A stretch of 6,693 bases of DNA from Ruaniaceae bacterium (GTDB lineage Bacteria; Actinomycetota; Actinomycetes; Actinomycetales; Actinomycetaceae). Within the stretch, counting starts at the first letter, position 1. Each line of letters opens with the position of its first letter. Positions 5,913 through 6,693 of this stretch are shown piece after piece. The stretch is taken from NCBI GenBank assembly GCA_030450655.1, contig JAKDIE010000081.1, forward strand, positions 1 through 6,693. Reading direction: 5' to 3'. The position numbers and the translations under genes were made by a program. The notes beneath the pieces are model-generated. The model was given only the letters and a program-made list of their open reading frames with translations, was not told the origin of the DNA and did no database searches.

Positions 5913-6693
5913 TCACTTCCTCGACTTCGAGTCGTGAACCAGGTACGGGATCACGAGCGCCGCGACGATCACGAGCAGGATCGCGCCAACGGCCGCGGAC
6001 ATCGAGTACTGATAGGTGGTCTGGAAATTGAACATGTCCACCTGCGGGACGCGGGTGGTGTACACGTTCTGGCCGGCGATCGACATGATCAGGTCGAAGG
6101 CCTTCAGTGACATGTGCCCGATCACGATCACGGCCGAGAGCGCCACGGGGGAAAGCTGGGGGAAGATCACGTAGCGGTACATCTTCCACTCGGACGCGCC
6201 GTCGATCCGGGCGGCTTCGCGGAGCTCCTCAGGGATGCCGCGGAAGCCCGCGAGGAAGAGCGCCATCACGTACCCGGAGAGCTGCCAGACGGCGGGAAGT
6301 GCGATCGCGAGGATGCCCCAGCCGATCGAGTCCCACCAGTTGTTCTGAAGGAAGTCGAGTCCCACCATTTGGAAGAGCCGGTTGAGCCCCTTTGCGCGGG
6401 GACCGATCTGGGGGTCGAGGAGCCACCGCCACACAACACCGGAGGCGACGAACGAGATCGCCATGGGGAAGAGGAAGAGCGAGCGGAAGATACCCTCGCC
6501 CTTCAGTGGGTGCTCAAGGACCCACGCCCACACGAACCCGATGATGAGTGTGCCGGCCAGGAACGCGACCGTGAAGATCAGGAGGTTGCGGAGCGAGTAG
6601 ATGAAGTCCGGATTGTTGAACAGAGTCAGGTAGTTGGCGAACCCCACGAACTCCGATGGTTCCTTGCCCACGGTTTGGGCAGAGGTGTTCATG
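5913..6693 (-). CDS. Carbohydrate ABC transporter permease, MalF/UgpA type (CUT1 family), N-terminus outside the window
   Basis: The visible 259 residues include FVGFANYLTLFNNPDF (15-30), the segment that in this family follows TM1 and its first outside loop. Five helices follow (about 35-57, 70-92, 123-148, 183-205 and 230-252). The EAA loop, core EELREAARIDGAS, is at 155-178 and ends in FP. Family members have at least six helices and about 290-320 residues, so TM1 and some 40-60 residues are missing. The Met at 6692 is therefore probably internal rather than the true start. The protein would pair with the downstream MalG-type permease to form the translocation pore. Gene order fits the common binding protein, MalF-type, MalG-type layout, which would place the solute-binding protein just beyond the right edge. 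Confidence 0.93.
   Translation of the reverse strand, partial: MNTSAQTVGKEPSEFVGFANYLTLFNNPDFIYSLRNLLIFTVAFLAGTLIIGFVWAWVLEHPLKGEGIFRSLFLFPMAISFVASGVVWRWLLDPQIGPRAKGLNRLFQMVGLDFLQNNWWDSIGWGILAIALPAVWQLSGYVMALFLAGFRGIPEELREAARIDGASEWKMYRYVIFPQLSPVALSAVIVIGHMSLKAFDLIMSIAGQNVYTTRVPQVDMFNFQTTYQYSMSAAVGAILLVIVAALVIPYLVHDSKSRK
5916..5922 (-). promoter_or_regulatory. Ribosome binding site of the MalG-type permease gene
   Basis: GAGGAAG on the minus strand overlaps the last codons of the upstream permease and lies four bases before the ATG at 5911. It supports that start and translational coupling of the two permeases. Confidence 0.7.

Noticed and set aside
6690..6692. ATG at 6692 as the true start of the MalF-type permease
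   Set aside because: The protein would begin after TM1 of the family, with only five helices. The reading frame is open to the window edge, so the start lies outside.

Overview
The window is a compact, high-GC stretch in which every supported gene lies on the minus strand. GC-rich codon use, carbohydrate (CUT1-type) ABC permeases and an MMPL transporter paired with a secreted glycine-heptad protein all suggest a Gram-positive actinobacterium (Actinomycetota). This is inferred from style; no marker gene is present, and genus cannot be told.

Reading in the direction of transcription, from the right edge to the left: (1) 6693-5913, a carbohydrate ABC permease of the MalF/UgpA type whose N-terminus is cut by the window edge; (2) 5911-5036, its MalG/UgpE-type partner permease, one base after the first gene's stop; (3) a 64-bp gap containing a very strong GC-rich hairpin (4998-5031); (4) 4971-2914, a 685-residue MMPL/RND-family transporter with both conserved Asp-Tyr pairs; (5) 2917-455, an 820-residue exported protein built from two long arrays of x-L-x-x-G heptads (YhgE/Pip-like), sharing an ATGA stop/start overlap with the transporter gene; (6) a 138-bp gap with a weak promoter candidate and small repeats; (7) 316-1, the N-terminal 105 residues of an M20-family metallopeptidase/dipeptidase, running off the left edge.

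The two permeases form the membrane channel of a sugar importer whose binding protein is presumably encoded to the right of the window. The sugar is not identifiable.

The most interesting part is the MMPL plus heptad-protein pair. Its tight overlap implies translational coupling and a shared function at the cell surface. The heptad protein has two arrays of nearly equal length (19 and 18 heptads) in the same seven-residue phase, around a leucine-rich middle region. It has a signal peptide but no later membrane segment. I propose, as inference, that it is a long extracytoplasmic stalk or adaptor working with the MMPL pump. The peptidase looks like a separate transcription unit.
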